A stretch of DNA of 64,000 nt from Planctomycetota bacterium. GTDB taxonomy: Bacteria; Planctomycetota; Phycisphaerae; Phycisphaerales; UBA1924. Position numbers and translations under genes: made by a program. This document shows positions 8,747 through 17,110 of this stretch, one piece after another. The stretch lies in assembly GCA_963204725.1 (NCBI GenBank), contig CAUJHH010000072.1, positions 1-64,000 on the forward strand, given 5' to 3'. Position 1 is the stretch's first letter; every line of letters begins with the position of its first letter. The notes under the pieces are model-generated. The model was given only the letters and a program-made list of their open reading frames with translations, was not told the DNA's origin and did not search any database.

Positions 8747-9415
8747 TCAGATCGGGGCGGCGATTCCGAGGCCTCGGCGGAGGGTTGCGACCTGGCCTCC
8801 GTGCCAGCCCTCGTGCCATGCGGCCTTGACGGCGGCATCGAGCTTGGTCGTGAGGAAGCCCCCGGAGTCGCCGATGGAGGGAGAGGCGAGATCGGCGTCG
8901 GTGAGTGCGGCGAGGGCGCCGAGCAACGCCTGGAGCGCCGAATTGTAGTGTGAGCGGAGTTCGTCCAGGGGCGGGTACATCCCCGGATCGGTCGCCGGTG
9001 TGGACTTCATTCCGAAGAGGGCGTTGTAGGACTCGGGCATCTGCGGCATGGTTCCGGAGAGCGACGAGGCGAACCACGCGCGGCTGATCGCCTGGTGTCC
9101 GAGGGTCCAGGCGGTGTGGTTGTCCGCGCCCGCGAGCTGGGTCAGGGCGTGCTCATCGGGGATCGCGTTCAACTGATTGTCGGCGTAGGTGGCGGCGAAG
9201 CGGATCGAGGCGACGAGCTGGTCGACGGTGGCTCGGCCACCGGAAGATGGCGAGCCGGCGGCTTTCTTTCGGCGGGCGGCGGGCTTTCGGGTCGCCTTTG
9301 GGAGCGACTTTTTGACCCTCTTTGCTTTGACCTTCTTTGCCGGGGTCTTTCTTGGGGGCGTCTTCTTCGCTGGCGACTTCTTTGCGGGCTTTCTGCGGCT
9401 GGCCTTCTTGCTCAT
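8747..9415 (-). CDS. DinB-like protein with histone H1-like N-terminal tail
   Basis: A 222-residue protein with two parts. Residues 1-60 are a lysine/alanine/proline tail (repeats such as KKSPAKKTPPRKTPAKK) resembling histone H1 or AlgP-type tails. Residues about 65-222 form a four-helix DinB/DUF1993-like domain with candidate metal-ligand histidines in 'DNHTAWTLGHQA' and 'AAWHEGWHGGQVATLRR'. DinB-fold proteins are metal-dependent thiol transferases or of unknown function. The tail suggests binding to DNA or RNA (inference). Start chosen at the ATG of MSKKASRRK, with GGAG upstream. Confidence 0.78.
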   Translation of the reverse strand: MSKKASRRKPAKKSPAKKTPPRKTPAKKVKAKRVKKSLPKATRKPAARRKKAAGSPSSGGRATVDQLVASIRFAATYADNQLNAIPDEHALTQLAGADNHTAWTLGHQAISRAWFASSLSGTMPQMPESYNALFGMKSTPATDPGMYPPLDELRSHYNSALQALLGALAALTDADLASPSIGDSGGFLTTKLDAAVKAAWHEGWHGGQVATLRRGLGIAAPI

Positions 9416-9558
9416 TGGGAGTCTCCGTGGGGTGGCGCATGGTACCACTTTCGGCGCACGCAACGTGCTCTGATCGTGCCGGCGGTGGGTGGGCGCAGTG
9501 GATCAGATCCCACGGCGCGGGATGCGGAACGGGGATGGGGTGAGGAACCGGGGCGGGA

Positions 9559-11151
9559 TCATCCTTCGTCGTCGAAGAATGATTCGGCATCGTCGTTGGC
9601 GGTGTCCTCGGCGAGGAACTTGCGGACATCCTCGTCGGAGAGGGCCTCGGTATCGAGTTGCTGGACGATGGGCTCGGAGTGGTGCACCCGTCCTTGCAGG
9701 CCCTCGGTGGTGTGCATCTCTTCGCCGCGTTTGCGGCCCCGGACGAGGATGCGGATGGGGATCTCTTCGAAGGGGAGGGCATCGCGGAAGCGCCCGAGCA
9801 TGTAGCGGCGATAGTTGGCGTTGAAGAGCTGCGGCTGGTTGACGACCATGGCGATGGTCGGGGGGTGGATGCGGACCTGGGCGGCGTAGTAGACGCGGGC
9901 GATGGTGCCGAGTTTGGACGAGGGGCCGCGCTGGGTGAGGATGGTCTCGAGGAGGCGGTTGAGCTGCCCGGTGGGGATGCGCTGTCCTGCCTGCTCGAAG
10001 AGGTCGAAGGCGACCTTGATGGGCGCTTTGAGGTTGAGGCCGGTCTCGGTGGAGACGACAACGATGGGCGCGAAGGCGAGGCCGCGGAGTTCTTTCTCGA
10101 GGTAGGCGTGGTAGTCGCCGGTCGAGATCTCGCGTCCCTTGTCGTTGCGCCGGCCGGCGATGAGATCCCACTTGTTGACGATGATGACGCAGGGCTTGTA
10201 GGAGTTCTGGATGAGCATCGCCATCTGCTGGTCGACCTGCGAGATGGGCTCGGTGGCGTCGACGAGCATGAAGACGACGTCGGCGCGATCGATCGCTCGC
10301 TTGGCGCGGTCGTAGGCGTACCACTCGATGGGGCCGGTGAAGGACTTCTTCTTGCGGAGGCCCGCGGTGTCGATGAGCATCACGGACTTGTTGCCGGACT
10401 GGATCCGGACGTCGACGGCGTCGCGTGTGGTGCCGGCGATCTCGGAGACGATGACGCGGGGCACGCCCGCGAGGGCGTTGACGAGCGAGCTCTTGCCGGC
10501 GTTGCGCTTGCCGACAATCGCGATCTTCAGATCGACGAGCACCTCGTTGTTATCGCCTGGCTGGGCTTCGGGGAGCAGATCGAAGAGCTTCTCGCGCATC
10601 TCGCGCCGGAGGTAGTTGGTGCGCGCCGAGCAGAGGACCGGCTCGCCGAATCCGAGCGCGGAGAGCTCGAACGCGTGGGCCTCCCACTTGGGGCCGTCGG
10701 TCTTGGTGGCGACGATGTGGACGGGGACGACGTGGTTCTCGCGTTGGCGGTTGCCGAGGCGCTGTTCGCGGAGGAGGCGGGCGATGTGCTCGTCGAGGGG
10801 CGTGATGCCGGCCTGCGCGTCGATGCAGAAGAGGATGACATCTGCGGAGGAGATCGCTTCGGCGATCTGTCGCTCGATGTCCTTGGAGAGGGTCGAGAGG
10901 TCGGCACCGACCTCGTCGAAGCGTTCGCCCTCTGCGACATAGACGCCGAAGCCGCCCGTGTCGGTGAGTTCGACCGTGCGGTCGGGCTCTCCCTCGTGGT
11001 GGCTCGGGAGATCGATGAGGATGGAGACTCGGTCGCGCGTGACACCCGGGGAGTCATCGACGATGGAGATCTTGTTGCCGGCGAGCATGTTGAGCAGGGA
11101 GCTCTTGCCGACGTTGGGGCGACCGATGATGGCGATGCGTGGTACGGGCAT
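9559..11151 (-). CDS. der: Ribosome assembly GTPase Der (EngA)
   Basis: Double-GTPase that acts in maturation of the 50S ribosomal subunit. The first G domain starts at once (GRPNVGKSS, residues 10-18; DTGGFG; TKTD as the NKxD equivalent). The second has GKRNAGKSSLVNALAG, DTAGLRKKKSF and NKWD, and is followed by the KH-like domain (about 395-480, ending FRDALPFEEIPIRILVRGRKR). At 530 residues it is longer than the usual 440-490: about 50 acidic residues follow the KH domain (TEALSDEDVRKFLAEDTANDDAESFFDDEG). The ATG at 11151 is used; an in-frame ATG eight codons upstream is possible. Confidence 0.93.
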   Translation of the reverse strand: MPVPRIAIIGRPNVGKSSLLNMLAGNKISIVDDSPGVTRDRVSILIDLPSHHEGEPDRTVELTDTGGFGVYVAEGERFDEVGADLSTLSKDIERQIAEAISSADVILFCIDAQAGITPLDEHIARLLREQRLGNRQRENHVVPVHIVATKTDGPKWEAHAFELSALGFGEPVLCSARTNYLRREMREKLFDLLPEAQPGDNNEVLVDLKIAIVGKRNAGKSSLVNALAGVPRVIVSEIAGTTRDAVDVRIQSGNKSVMLIDTAGLRKKKSFTGPIEWYAYDRAKRAIDRADVVFMLVDATEPISQVDQQMAMLIQNSYKPCVIIVNKWDLIAGRRNDKGREISTGDYHAYLEKELRGLAFAPIVVVSTETGLNLKAPIKVAFDLFEQAGQRIPTGQLNRLLETILTQRGPSSKLGTIARVYYAAQVRIHPPTIAMVVNQPQLFNANYRRYMLGRFRDALPFEEIPIRILVRGRKRGEEMHTTEGLQGRVHHSEPIVQQLDTEALSDEDVRKFLAEDTANDDAESFFDDEG

Positions 11152-11355
11152 GGGAACCTGAATGATAGGGACCATGCCGAAGGGGGGCTTCGGGAGGAGG
11201 TCTGGCGGGGCTGGGGGCCTGTTTGGCGGGGTGGATCCGGGTGCGGGAAGAGGTGGGGAGCAAAATGAAAGCGAGCGTGCCGCCACGAGTTCGGCACGCC
11301 CGCAGAAGGGGCCTTTGGGATGTGATGCCCGGCGCGGGATGCGCTGGGCGAGCGA

Positions 11356-14300
11356 TCAGTCGCAGCACTCGATGCCGAAGGCGTCGAGGAAGTCGAGGAA
11401 GTCGAGGATGTCGACGATGCCATCGGCGTTGAAGTCCGCCGCGGGCGTCTCGGTGCCGAAGGCATCGAGGAAGTCGAGGAAGTCGAGGATGTCGACGAGC
11501 GTGTCGCCGTTGAAGTCGGCGAGACGGGGGTCCGGGAGATCACCGAGGATCACGACATCGTCGATGTTCCAGCCGGGGTAGGTGACGGAGCCGTCGGTGG
11601 TGCCCATGCCCCAGCGGACATAGAGCGTCGCGGCGTTGCTCGCGGCGGGAAGTGCGTACTCCTGATAGGTCCATGCGAGTTCGTTGAAGGAGCCGCCGAC
11701 GTGGTCCCAAAGGGTTGTCCACGTGCTGCCGTTGGTTGAGTATTGCAGATTCGCGTGGTCCCACGAGCTGCTCTCGATGCCGAGGCGACGCCAGAATCCG
11801 AGGCGGACGTTGGTGGCGGCGGAGGCGTCGATGGCCGAGGTGGTGAGGTACTGCACGGGGGTGAGGTTGTTGGGGTAGTCACCCGCGAGGTTGTAGCCGT
11901 AGACGTTGGTGCCGGTGTAGCCGGAGGTGGGATCGCCGCCGCCGGAGCCTCCACCGGAGGGGGTGCCGAATGCCCACTGTCCCATGGTCGTCCAACCGGG
12001 GTTGGTGTCCATCGGGAAGCTTGCGACTGTGCCCGCTGTGGAGATGGCGATGCTGACGGTTGCGGTGTTGGAATCGAGGCCGTCGTTGGCCTTGAAGGTG
12101 AAACTGGTGGAGCCGCTTGAGCCGTGGGGCGACTTGTAGAGGACGGTGTCGCCGCCAGCGGCGAGGGTGTAGGGAACCGAGAGGATTCCTGTGTTGGTTG
12201 TGGGATCCCAGAGCGCGCCGAAGGCGGGGAGGGACATGATGGTGTAGTCGAGTGCGCTGCCGACGCCGCTGGTCGCGTCGAGCACGATGGGCTCGAGCGT
12301 GCCGGGGGAGACGGTGATGCTGCCATCGCGGGCGCTCGGGGGACAGATCGGGCCGCTGGTGGCGATTCGGAGCGACCACGCGTTGAGGGTGCCCGTATCG
12401 ATGTTGGCGTTGTCTGAGACGGTGAGGGTCCAGGTGCCGGTCACGATCTCGCCGTTGAAGTCGGTGAGGGCGCCGGGTCCGTCGGGATCGAAGACGCCCT
12501 GGTCATAGGTCGCGACGATGTTGTCATCGCTGCTTCCCGTGCGATTGTGGAGGCGGACCGTGGTGCCCTCGGGCGAGGTCAGCTCAACGATGAGGTCGCC
12601 CTTGAATGTGTGGGTGATGTCCACGGAGACATCGACATCGCCGATGCAGTACGCGTCGGAGACGTTGGTGATGCTGTTGAAGGAGCTGAGGTCGGTGATG
12701 GGCTTGGGAACGTCGGTGGAGTGGTAGACGTAGCGGCCGACATCGAGCGTCACGGTGCGATCGACGCTGGTGCCGGTGGTGAGATTGAGGAAGTTGACCG
12801 AAGCGGAGTAGAGGCCCGCGCTCAGGGAGCCGGCGCTGGCGCCGATGCCGACGATGACGGAGGTGTTATCGCCAGTGCCGGAGAGATTCAGATTGAGGGT
12901 GCTGTTGGCGCCGTTGAGCGTGACCCACGGCTGATCCGTTGTCACGCGCACGGTGACGGGGGTCGGGCGTTCGCTGGTGACGGTGTAGGGCTGGTTCGCG
13001 GTGAAGGGACCGCCGATGGGACCGGAGGCGTTGAGGTTGTTTGCGGGCGTGACGCTGACGAGGGTCTGCCCGACCTCAACGGTGTGGATGGCGTTGACGG
13101 TGCGGGAGTTGGTGACATCGGTGAAGCCGATGTTGTCGTCGAAGGTGCCGCTCGGGAGGGAGTTGGCGAGTGAGGAGACGGTGGCCGTGACCATTACGTT
13201 GCCGCCGGCGGGGATGGAGCCGGTGAGGGTGGATGTTCCGCCATCGATCAGGATGTTGCCTGTCGGGAAGACCATCGCGACGGAGTAGTCGATCGGGTCG
13301 CCGGTCGGATTTGAGAGGGTGTAGACCACGGAGGCGGGGGTGAAGGGGCCACCGACAGCGCCGATGTGGGTCGTGTTGCCGGCGGGGCTGACCTGCAGGC
13401 CCAGGGGCGGAACGAATGAGGCGAAGGTTGTGGTCTTTGAGCTCTCCTCGAAGGTTGCGTTGCTATCGGAGAGGACGTTGGAGCGGACGCAGCCGCCGAC
13501 GCTGGTGAAGTCGGTGTTGCCACGGACCAGGATGCCCTCGACCTCGTAGGTGTTGAGGTTGATGACCATCGAACCGGAGTTGCCGCCGTAGGCGTCGAGA
13601 TTGGCATCGAAGAATCCGTCAGATCCGTTGTTGTCCTTGCAGACCGCGCCGCCGGCGATCTTTTTGGGAAGGACGACGGGGTGTCCGACCATGGCGAGCG
13701 GATCGCCGTTGGCGATTGTGCCCGAGCGGCGGATGGGGACGGGGTTGCGCCCTGTGACGGGGGCTCCGACACGAACGACGGAGTAATCGAACCCGCCGCC
13801 GAGGGCGTGGGTGATCTGGGTCGTTCCGAAGTAGACATCGCTTGCGGGGACGACCGTGGGGGAGGAGCCGCCGTTGGTGTCGATCTCGAAGTTGAAGACG
13901 AATGCGACGTTGGTCGCGCTGGTGACGCCGCCCGGGCCGACGCAGTGGCCGGCGGTGGCGATCAGGTCGGTGCCGACGAGGAAGCCGGAGCAGAAGCCGA
14001 CCTGGGGCTGGCCTCGGAAGGGTTCATCGGTGCAGAGGGTTCCGCCCTGGGAGAGCCACGGAGCGGTGTCGAGGGTGTAGGTGCCGTTGCCGTTGTCGGT
14101 GAGTTCGGAGGGGAAGACGACGACGCAGGCCGCCTCCGACATCGCGCGGAGGACCGGATCGCCTTCCTGCCAGACCTCGATGCGGTCGTCGGCGCCATAG
14201 ATCACGCGATCAGTGGAAACCGGAGAGCGGGTTTGTCCGTAGAACCAGTCAACCAGAGCGCGAGCCTCATGGACCGAACCGGGTTCCTTCATTCGAGCGT

Positions 14301-14421
14301 TCTGAACGGTCTTGTCGGGATGGACCTCACCGACGACCGACGACTGAACTTGTGCAGAAGCATGTGCCGTAGCGAGTCCCGCAAAAAGGACAGCCATCAG
14401 CGCGCGTGCGCCGTACTTCAT
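11356..14421 (-). CDS. Secreted trypsin-like protease with P-domain and GC-type dockerin
   Basis: A 1021-residue exported protein. Residues 1-24 are a signal peptide (…ATAHASAQ). A chymotrypsin-fold serine protease domain follows, with a visible triad: His159 (ATAGHC), Asp212 (GGGFDYSVV) and Ser282 (GGNSGS). Then come immunoglobulin-like repeats (about 335-550), a proprotein-convertase P-domain (about 555-680, DVSVDITHTFKGDLIVELTSP…), a carbohydrate-binding/MAM-like beta domain (about 795-945) and two calcium-loop dockerin repeats (DFNGDTLVDILDFLDFLDAF and DFNADGIVDILDFLDFLDAF). The dockerin repeats form the GC-type dockerin seen in Phycisphaerae secreted proteins. The ATG at 14421 has GGAG eight to nine bases upstream; an adjacent TTG gives one more residue. 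Confidence 0.88.
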   Translation of the reverse strand: MKYGARALMAVLFAGLATAHASAQVQSSVVGEVHPDKTVQNARMKEPGSVHEARALVDWFYGQTRSPVSTDRVIYGADDRIEVWQEGDPVLRAMSEAACVVVFPSELTDNGNGTYTLDTAPWLSQGGTLCTDEPFRGQPQVGFCSGFLVGTDLIATAGHCVGPGGVTSATNVAFVFNFEIDTNGGSSPTVVPASDVYFGTTQITHALGGGFDYSVVRVGAPVTGRNPVPIRRSGTIANGDPLAMVGHPVVLPKKIAGGAVCKDNNGSDGFFDANLDAYGGNSGSMVINLNTYEVEGILVRGNTDFTSVGGCVRSNVLSDSNATFEESSKTTTFASFVPPLGLQVSPAGNTTHIGAVGGPFTPASVVYTLSNPTGDPIDYSVAMVFPTGNILIDGGTSTLTGSIPAGGNVMVTATVSSLANSLPSGTFDDNIGFTDVTNSRTVNAIHTVEVGQTLVSVTPANNLNASGPIGGPFTANQPYTVTSERPTPVTVRVTTDQPWVTLNGANSTLNLNLSGTGDNTSVIVGIGASAGSLSAGLYSASVNFLNLTTGTSVDRTVTLDVGRYVYHSTDVPKPITDLSSFNSITNVSDAYCIGDVDVSVDITHTFKGDLIVELTSPEGTTVRLHNRTGSSDDNIVATYDQGVFDPDGPGALTDFNGEIVTGTWTLTVSDNANIDTGTLNAWSLRIATSGPICPPSARDGSITVSPGTLEPIVLDATSGVGSALDYTIMSLPAFGALWDPTTNTGILSVPYTLAAGGDTVLYKSPHGSSGSTSFTFKANDGLDSNTATVSIAISTAGTVASFPMDTNPGWTTMGQWAFGTPSGGGSGGGDPTSGYTGTNVYGYNLAGDYPNNLTPVQYLTTSAIDASAATNVRLGFWRRLGIESSSWDHANLQYSTNGSTWTTLWDHVGGSFNELAWTYQEYALPAASNAATLYVRWGMGTTDGSVTYPGWNIDDVVILGDLPDPRLADFNGDTLVDILDFLDFLDAFGTETPAADFNADGIVDILDFLDFLDAFGIECCD

Positions 14422-14701
14422 CAATCACACTCCGTTTCTCAGATCAATTAGGCTCAGGCGATACCACGAACGAATCGAAACCTCCAAGTACTCCCAGACG
14501 CCCCATCAAGACCCGGCAGACTCACGGTCACTCTCCAATGACTCGGCGCGTACGCGACCGCAGCGCGGCCGACGCACATCGAAGCACGGTCAAGGTACCG
14601 GAACGCGCCGGGCGACACAAGCGAACATTCACCATTCGTCTCGGACGTTTTGCACGATTACCGGACCATCGGTTGGCGTGTGCTACGCTGTGGTTGTGAG
14701 C

Positions 14702-15334
14702 ATGCCGAACCAGTCCAACCCGTCGTTTGCCGAGCAGACATTTTCCGACTTTCTTGCATCGATCGGTGCAAAGACGCCGACCCCGGGCGGGGGAGCCGTT
14801 GCATCGGCGGTCGGTGCGCTCGGTGCTGCGCTGGGGTCGATGGTGGTCTCGTATTCGGCGGGGAAGAAGTCGCTGGCGGCGCATCAGCCCGCGATCGAAG
14901 CTGGCGCGGCACAGCTTGAACGAGCGCGAGTGGTGCTCATCAAACTGGCCATCGCCGATATGGAGGCGTATGGCGCGTTGAACGCGCTGCAGAAGCTGCC
15001 GGATTCGGACCCGAAGCGTTCGGGGGCGTGGGCGGGCGCGGTCGCGGCTGCGGTCGGCGCGCCGAACGCGATGCTCGCGGCGGCGAACGACCTCTTGCGT
15101 CTGCTTGAGAAGCTCCGCCCGATCACCAACGAGTGGCTGAAGTCGGACCTCGCGATCGCGGCGGTGCTCGCCGAGGCGTGCGCTCGCTCTGCGGCATGGA
15201 ACGTGAGAATCAACCTGCCGCTTATCGCGGACGATGGCGAGCGAGCGCGGCTTGCAACCGGCACCGATCGCGCTGTCGCGGATGCGAGCGCGCGTTGTGA
15301 GGCGATCGAACTCGCGTGCGGCGGCGGGGGCTGA
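14702..15334 (+). CDS. Cyclodeaminase/cyclohydrolase family protein (FTCD_C-like)
   Basis: A 210-residue all-helical protein resembling the formiminotransferase-cyclodeaminase C-terminal domain and bacterial FchA. The signature is near the N-terminus (AKTPTPGGGAVASAVGALGAALGSMV). The family handles formimino- or methenyl-tetrahydrofolate, but many bacterial members have no proven substrate and no folate gene is adjacent. It sits five bases before two overlapping cysteine-cluster genes, suggesting one transcription unit, and is divergent from the trypsin-like protease. The ATG at 14702 is chosen; a GTG two codons upstream is possible. Confidence 0.82.
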   Translation: MPNQSNPSFAEQTFSDFLASIGAKTPTPGGGAVASAVGALGAALGSMVVSYSAGKKSLAAHQPAIEAGAAQLERARVVLIKLAIADMEAYGALNALQKLPDSDPKRSGAWAGAVAAAVGAPNAMLAAANDLLRLLEKLRPITNEWLKSDLAIAAVLAEACARSAAWNVRINLPLIADDGERARLATGTDRAVADASARCEAIELACGGGG

Positions 15335-15338
15335 GCCG

Positions 15339-15860
15339 ATGGCGAGCGACCATGCGTCGAGCGCGAGGGGCGCGGGGAACGGGAACGGGCCCGAGTGGTT
15401 CGATCGGCCGGACCCCGTTACGGGAGATGTCGGCCTGCGATTCACCTGCACGCAGTGTGGCAACTGTTGCTCGGGCCCGCCGGGGTACGTGATCATTGAC
15501 GATGTTGAGGCCGCCGCGCTCGCGCGCGAAGTTGGTGTGAGCGTCGAAGGGTTCCGCGAAACGTACTGCCAGAGCACGTTTCTTGGGCTGTCGCTGAGGG
15601 AGAAGGAATCGCCCGCGGGGTTCGACTGCGTCTTTCTGGATCGCGAGCGCGTGCCGGGGAAGGCGATCTGCTCGGTGTATGGAGCGAGGCCGGCACAGTG
15701 CCGCGCGTGGCCGTTCTGGCCCGCGCTCCTGCGCTCGTCCGAGGGTTGGAACCAGGGGAAGCGGACGTGTCCGGGCATGGGCAAGGGTGAACTGCATGCA
15801 CCCGCGGAGATCCGCATGGTGCGCGCGACGATCGAGGGGCGACTGGATCCGGCGCGATGA
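15339..15860 (+). CDS. YkgJ-family cysteine-cluster protein
   Basis: A 173-residue member of the YkgJ/Fli-like zinc- or iron-chelating family. The cluster CTQCGNCCSGPPGY lies at about residues 37-50, with further cysteines in 'ICSVYGARPAQCRAWPFWP' and 'RTCPGMGKGE', giving the usual CxxCxxCC…C…C pattern. The family probably binds a metal or an iron-sulfur centre; its role is not established. It begins four bases after the cyclodeaminase-like stop, and its stop overlaps the start of a second cysteine-cluster gene (ATGA), so translation is likely coupled. Confidence 0.82.
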   Translation: MASDHASSARGAGNGNGPEWFDRPDPVTGDVGLRFTCTQCGNCCSGPPGYVIIDDVEAAALAREVGVSVEGFRETYCQSTFLGLSLREKESPAGFDCVFLDRERVPGKAICSVYGARPAQCRAWPFWPALLRSSEGWNQGKRTCPGMGKGELHAPAEIRMVRATIEGRLDPAR

Positions 15861-16390
15861 GCGAAGAGGCGACACTGCGTGCCATGGCGGGGGAGTGGCT
15901 GCGCCAAGCGTGCGAGCCAGCGATCGTGTCGGAGCTTGAACGCATCTACGCGGATGTCGCGCGCGAGATCACCGAGCGCGGCCCGGCGTGCTGGGCTTCG
16001 GGCAGGTGCTGCAACTTCGAGAAGACGGGGCATCGGCTGTACACGACTGGGCTCGAGGCGGCGTACACGGTGGCGCGGCTGGGGACGCGCATGAAGGAGC
16101 CCGATCAGGAGCAGCGCGCCGGCCACGCTCGCGCGCACGCACTCACGATCATCGATGTCGAGCGGGCGAGGCAGGCCGGGGGGTGTCCGTTCCAAGAGCG
16201 GAACCTGTGCGGCGTGCACGCGATCAGGCCGTTTGGGTGCCGCGTGTATTTCTGCGACCGATCCGCGCAGGAGTGGCAGTTCGATCTCTCGGAGCGCGGG
16301 CTGACGGCGATCCGCGCGCTGCACGATCGCCACGAGATCGCGTACGCCTATGCGGATTGGCGCGTGCTGCTCGAGGCGATGGCGGGTTGA
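15857..16390 (+). CDS. Second cysteine-cluster (YkgJ-like) protein
   Basis: A 177-residue protein related in layout to its upstream neighbour. It has CWASGRCCNFEKTGHRLY near residues 45-60 and 'GGCPFQERNLCGVHAIRPFGCRVYFC' at about residues 114-139, i.e. a set of spaced cysteines that could hold a metal or Fe-S centre. It overlaps the preceding gene by four bases and ends two bases before the convergent DUF1801 gene. The two products may form a heteromeric complex (inference). Function unknown. Confidence 0.8.
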   Translation: MSEEATLRAMAGEWLRQACEPAIVSELERIYADVAREITERGPACWASGRCCNFEKTGHRLYTTGLEAAYTVARLGTRMKEPDQEQRAGHARAHALTIIDVERARQAGGCPFQERNLCGVHAIRPFGCRVYFCDRSAQEWQFDLSERGLTAIRALHDRHEIAYAYADWRVLLEAMAG

Positions 16391-16391
16391 G

Positions 16392-16985
16392 TCAGCGGCG
16401 TTTGGCGGCCTTCTTCGCTGTCTTCTTGGATGCCGCGCGAACGGTCGATCGCTTTGCGACTTTCTTCGCTTGTTCTTTGACGGGCCTGGCGGCAGCCTTC
16501 CTTGCTCCACGCTTGGCGGCCGCGGGCTTGCTTGTCGTGGCGAGGGCGCGGGTGTAGTGCGTGATGAAGTCCTTGGCGGAGACACGTCGCACGGCCTCGC
16601 CGATGACGTCGAGGGCGAGGTCTTCGAGTTTCTTGAAGCGGATGCAGCACTTGCCCATGTCGAGCTTCTTGCCCGTCTTGGCCCATGCCTCGCGGAACCA
16701 GCTTTCCTGTGATCCCTCGCCGTAGATGGTCATCAGGTAGACGGACATGTAGTTCTTCTGCGACGCGATGGCTGCGAAGGGCAGCCCCTGCTTGGGATCG
16801 CAGTGGTAGCCAGCGGGGAAGACGCGATGTGGGATCGCGTAGCCGATCATGCCGTAGCTCATCCCTTCCTCGATGTCTTTGTCGAGGTTCTTGCGAAGGA
16901 CCGCGCGGACGGCGGAGATCGCGGAGCGGCGGTCCTCGGGGATCTCGGCAAGGTACTGGTCGACGGTGGCGGCTTTGCTCTGCAT
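16392..16985 (-). CDS. DUF1801-domain protein with lysine-rich C-terminal tail
   Basis: A 197-residue protein. Residues about 1-140 form the YdhG/DUF1801 fold ('EEGMSYGMIGYAIP', 'PFAAIASQKNYMSVYLM', 'GKCCIRFKKLEDL'), a frataxin-like fold of unknown or iron-chaperone-like role. Residues about 150-197 are a basic tail of K/A/R repeats (RKAAARPVKEQAKKVAKR, KKTAKKAAKRR) like histone H1 tails. It is the second small protein in this window with such a tail; here it is at the C-terminus, while in the DinB-like protein it is N-terminal. The tandem 8-bp repeat lies just upstream. Confidence 0.8.
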   Translation of the reverse strand: MQSKAATVDQYLAEIPEDRRSAISAVRAVLRKNLDKDIEEGMSYGMIGYAIPHRVFPAGYHCDPKQGLPFAAIASQKNYMSVYLMTIYGEGSQESWFREAWAKTGKKLDMGKCCIRFKKLEDLALDVIGEAVRRVSAKDFITHYTRALATTSKPAAAKRGARKAAARPVKEQAKKVAKRSTVRAASKKTAKKAAKRR

Positions 16986-17042
16986 GGGGGGAGTGTACTG
17001 GAAGAGGGCAAGGGGGAATAGGCAACTGGCACAAAGTCATGG

Positions 17043-17106
17043 AGTCGCGAAGTCGCGAAGTCGCGAAGTCACGAAGTCACGAAGTCACGAAGTCACGGAG
17101 TCACGA
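17043..17106. repeat. Tandem 8-bp repeat, eight copies
   Basis: Eight head-to-tail copies of agtc(g/a)cga: the first three are agtcgcga, the next four agtcacga (one ends gg) and the last agtcacga. The array ends four bases before the stop codon of the minus-strand ribbon membrane protein and lies upstream of the DUF1801 gene. The 8-base period would shift frame if translated, so it is intergenic. There are no spacers, so it is not a CRISPR array. Confidence 0.9.
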
Positions 17107-17110
17107 AGTT

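Noticed and set aside
9658-11268. 536-residue open frame on the plus strand opposite der
   Set aside because: Rich in D, E, G and V with no recognisable motif; it is the antisense shadow of der in high-GC DNA, and der has both G domains intact.
17043-17106. Possible CRISPR array
   Set aside because: The 8-base units are directly adjacent with no spacers and no cas genes nearby; it is a simple tandem repeat.
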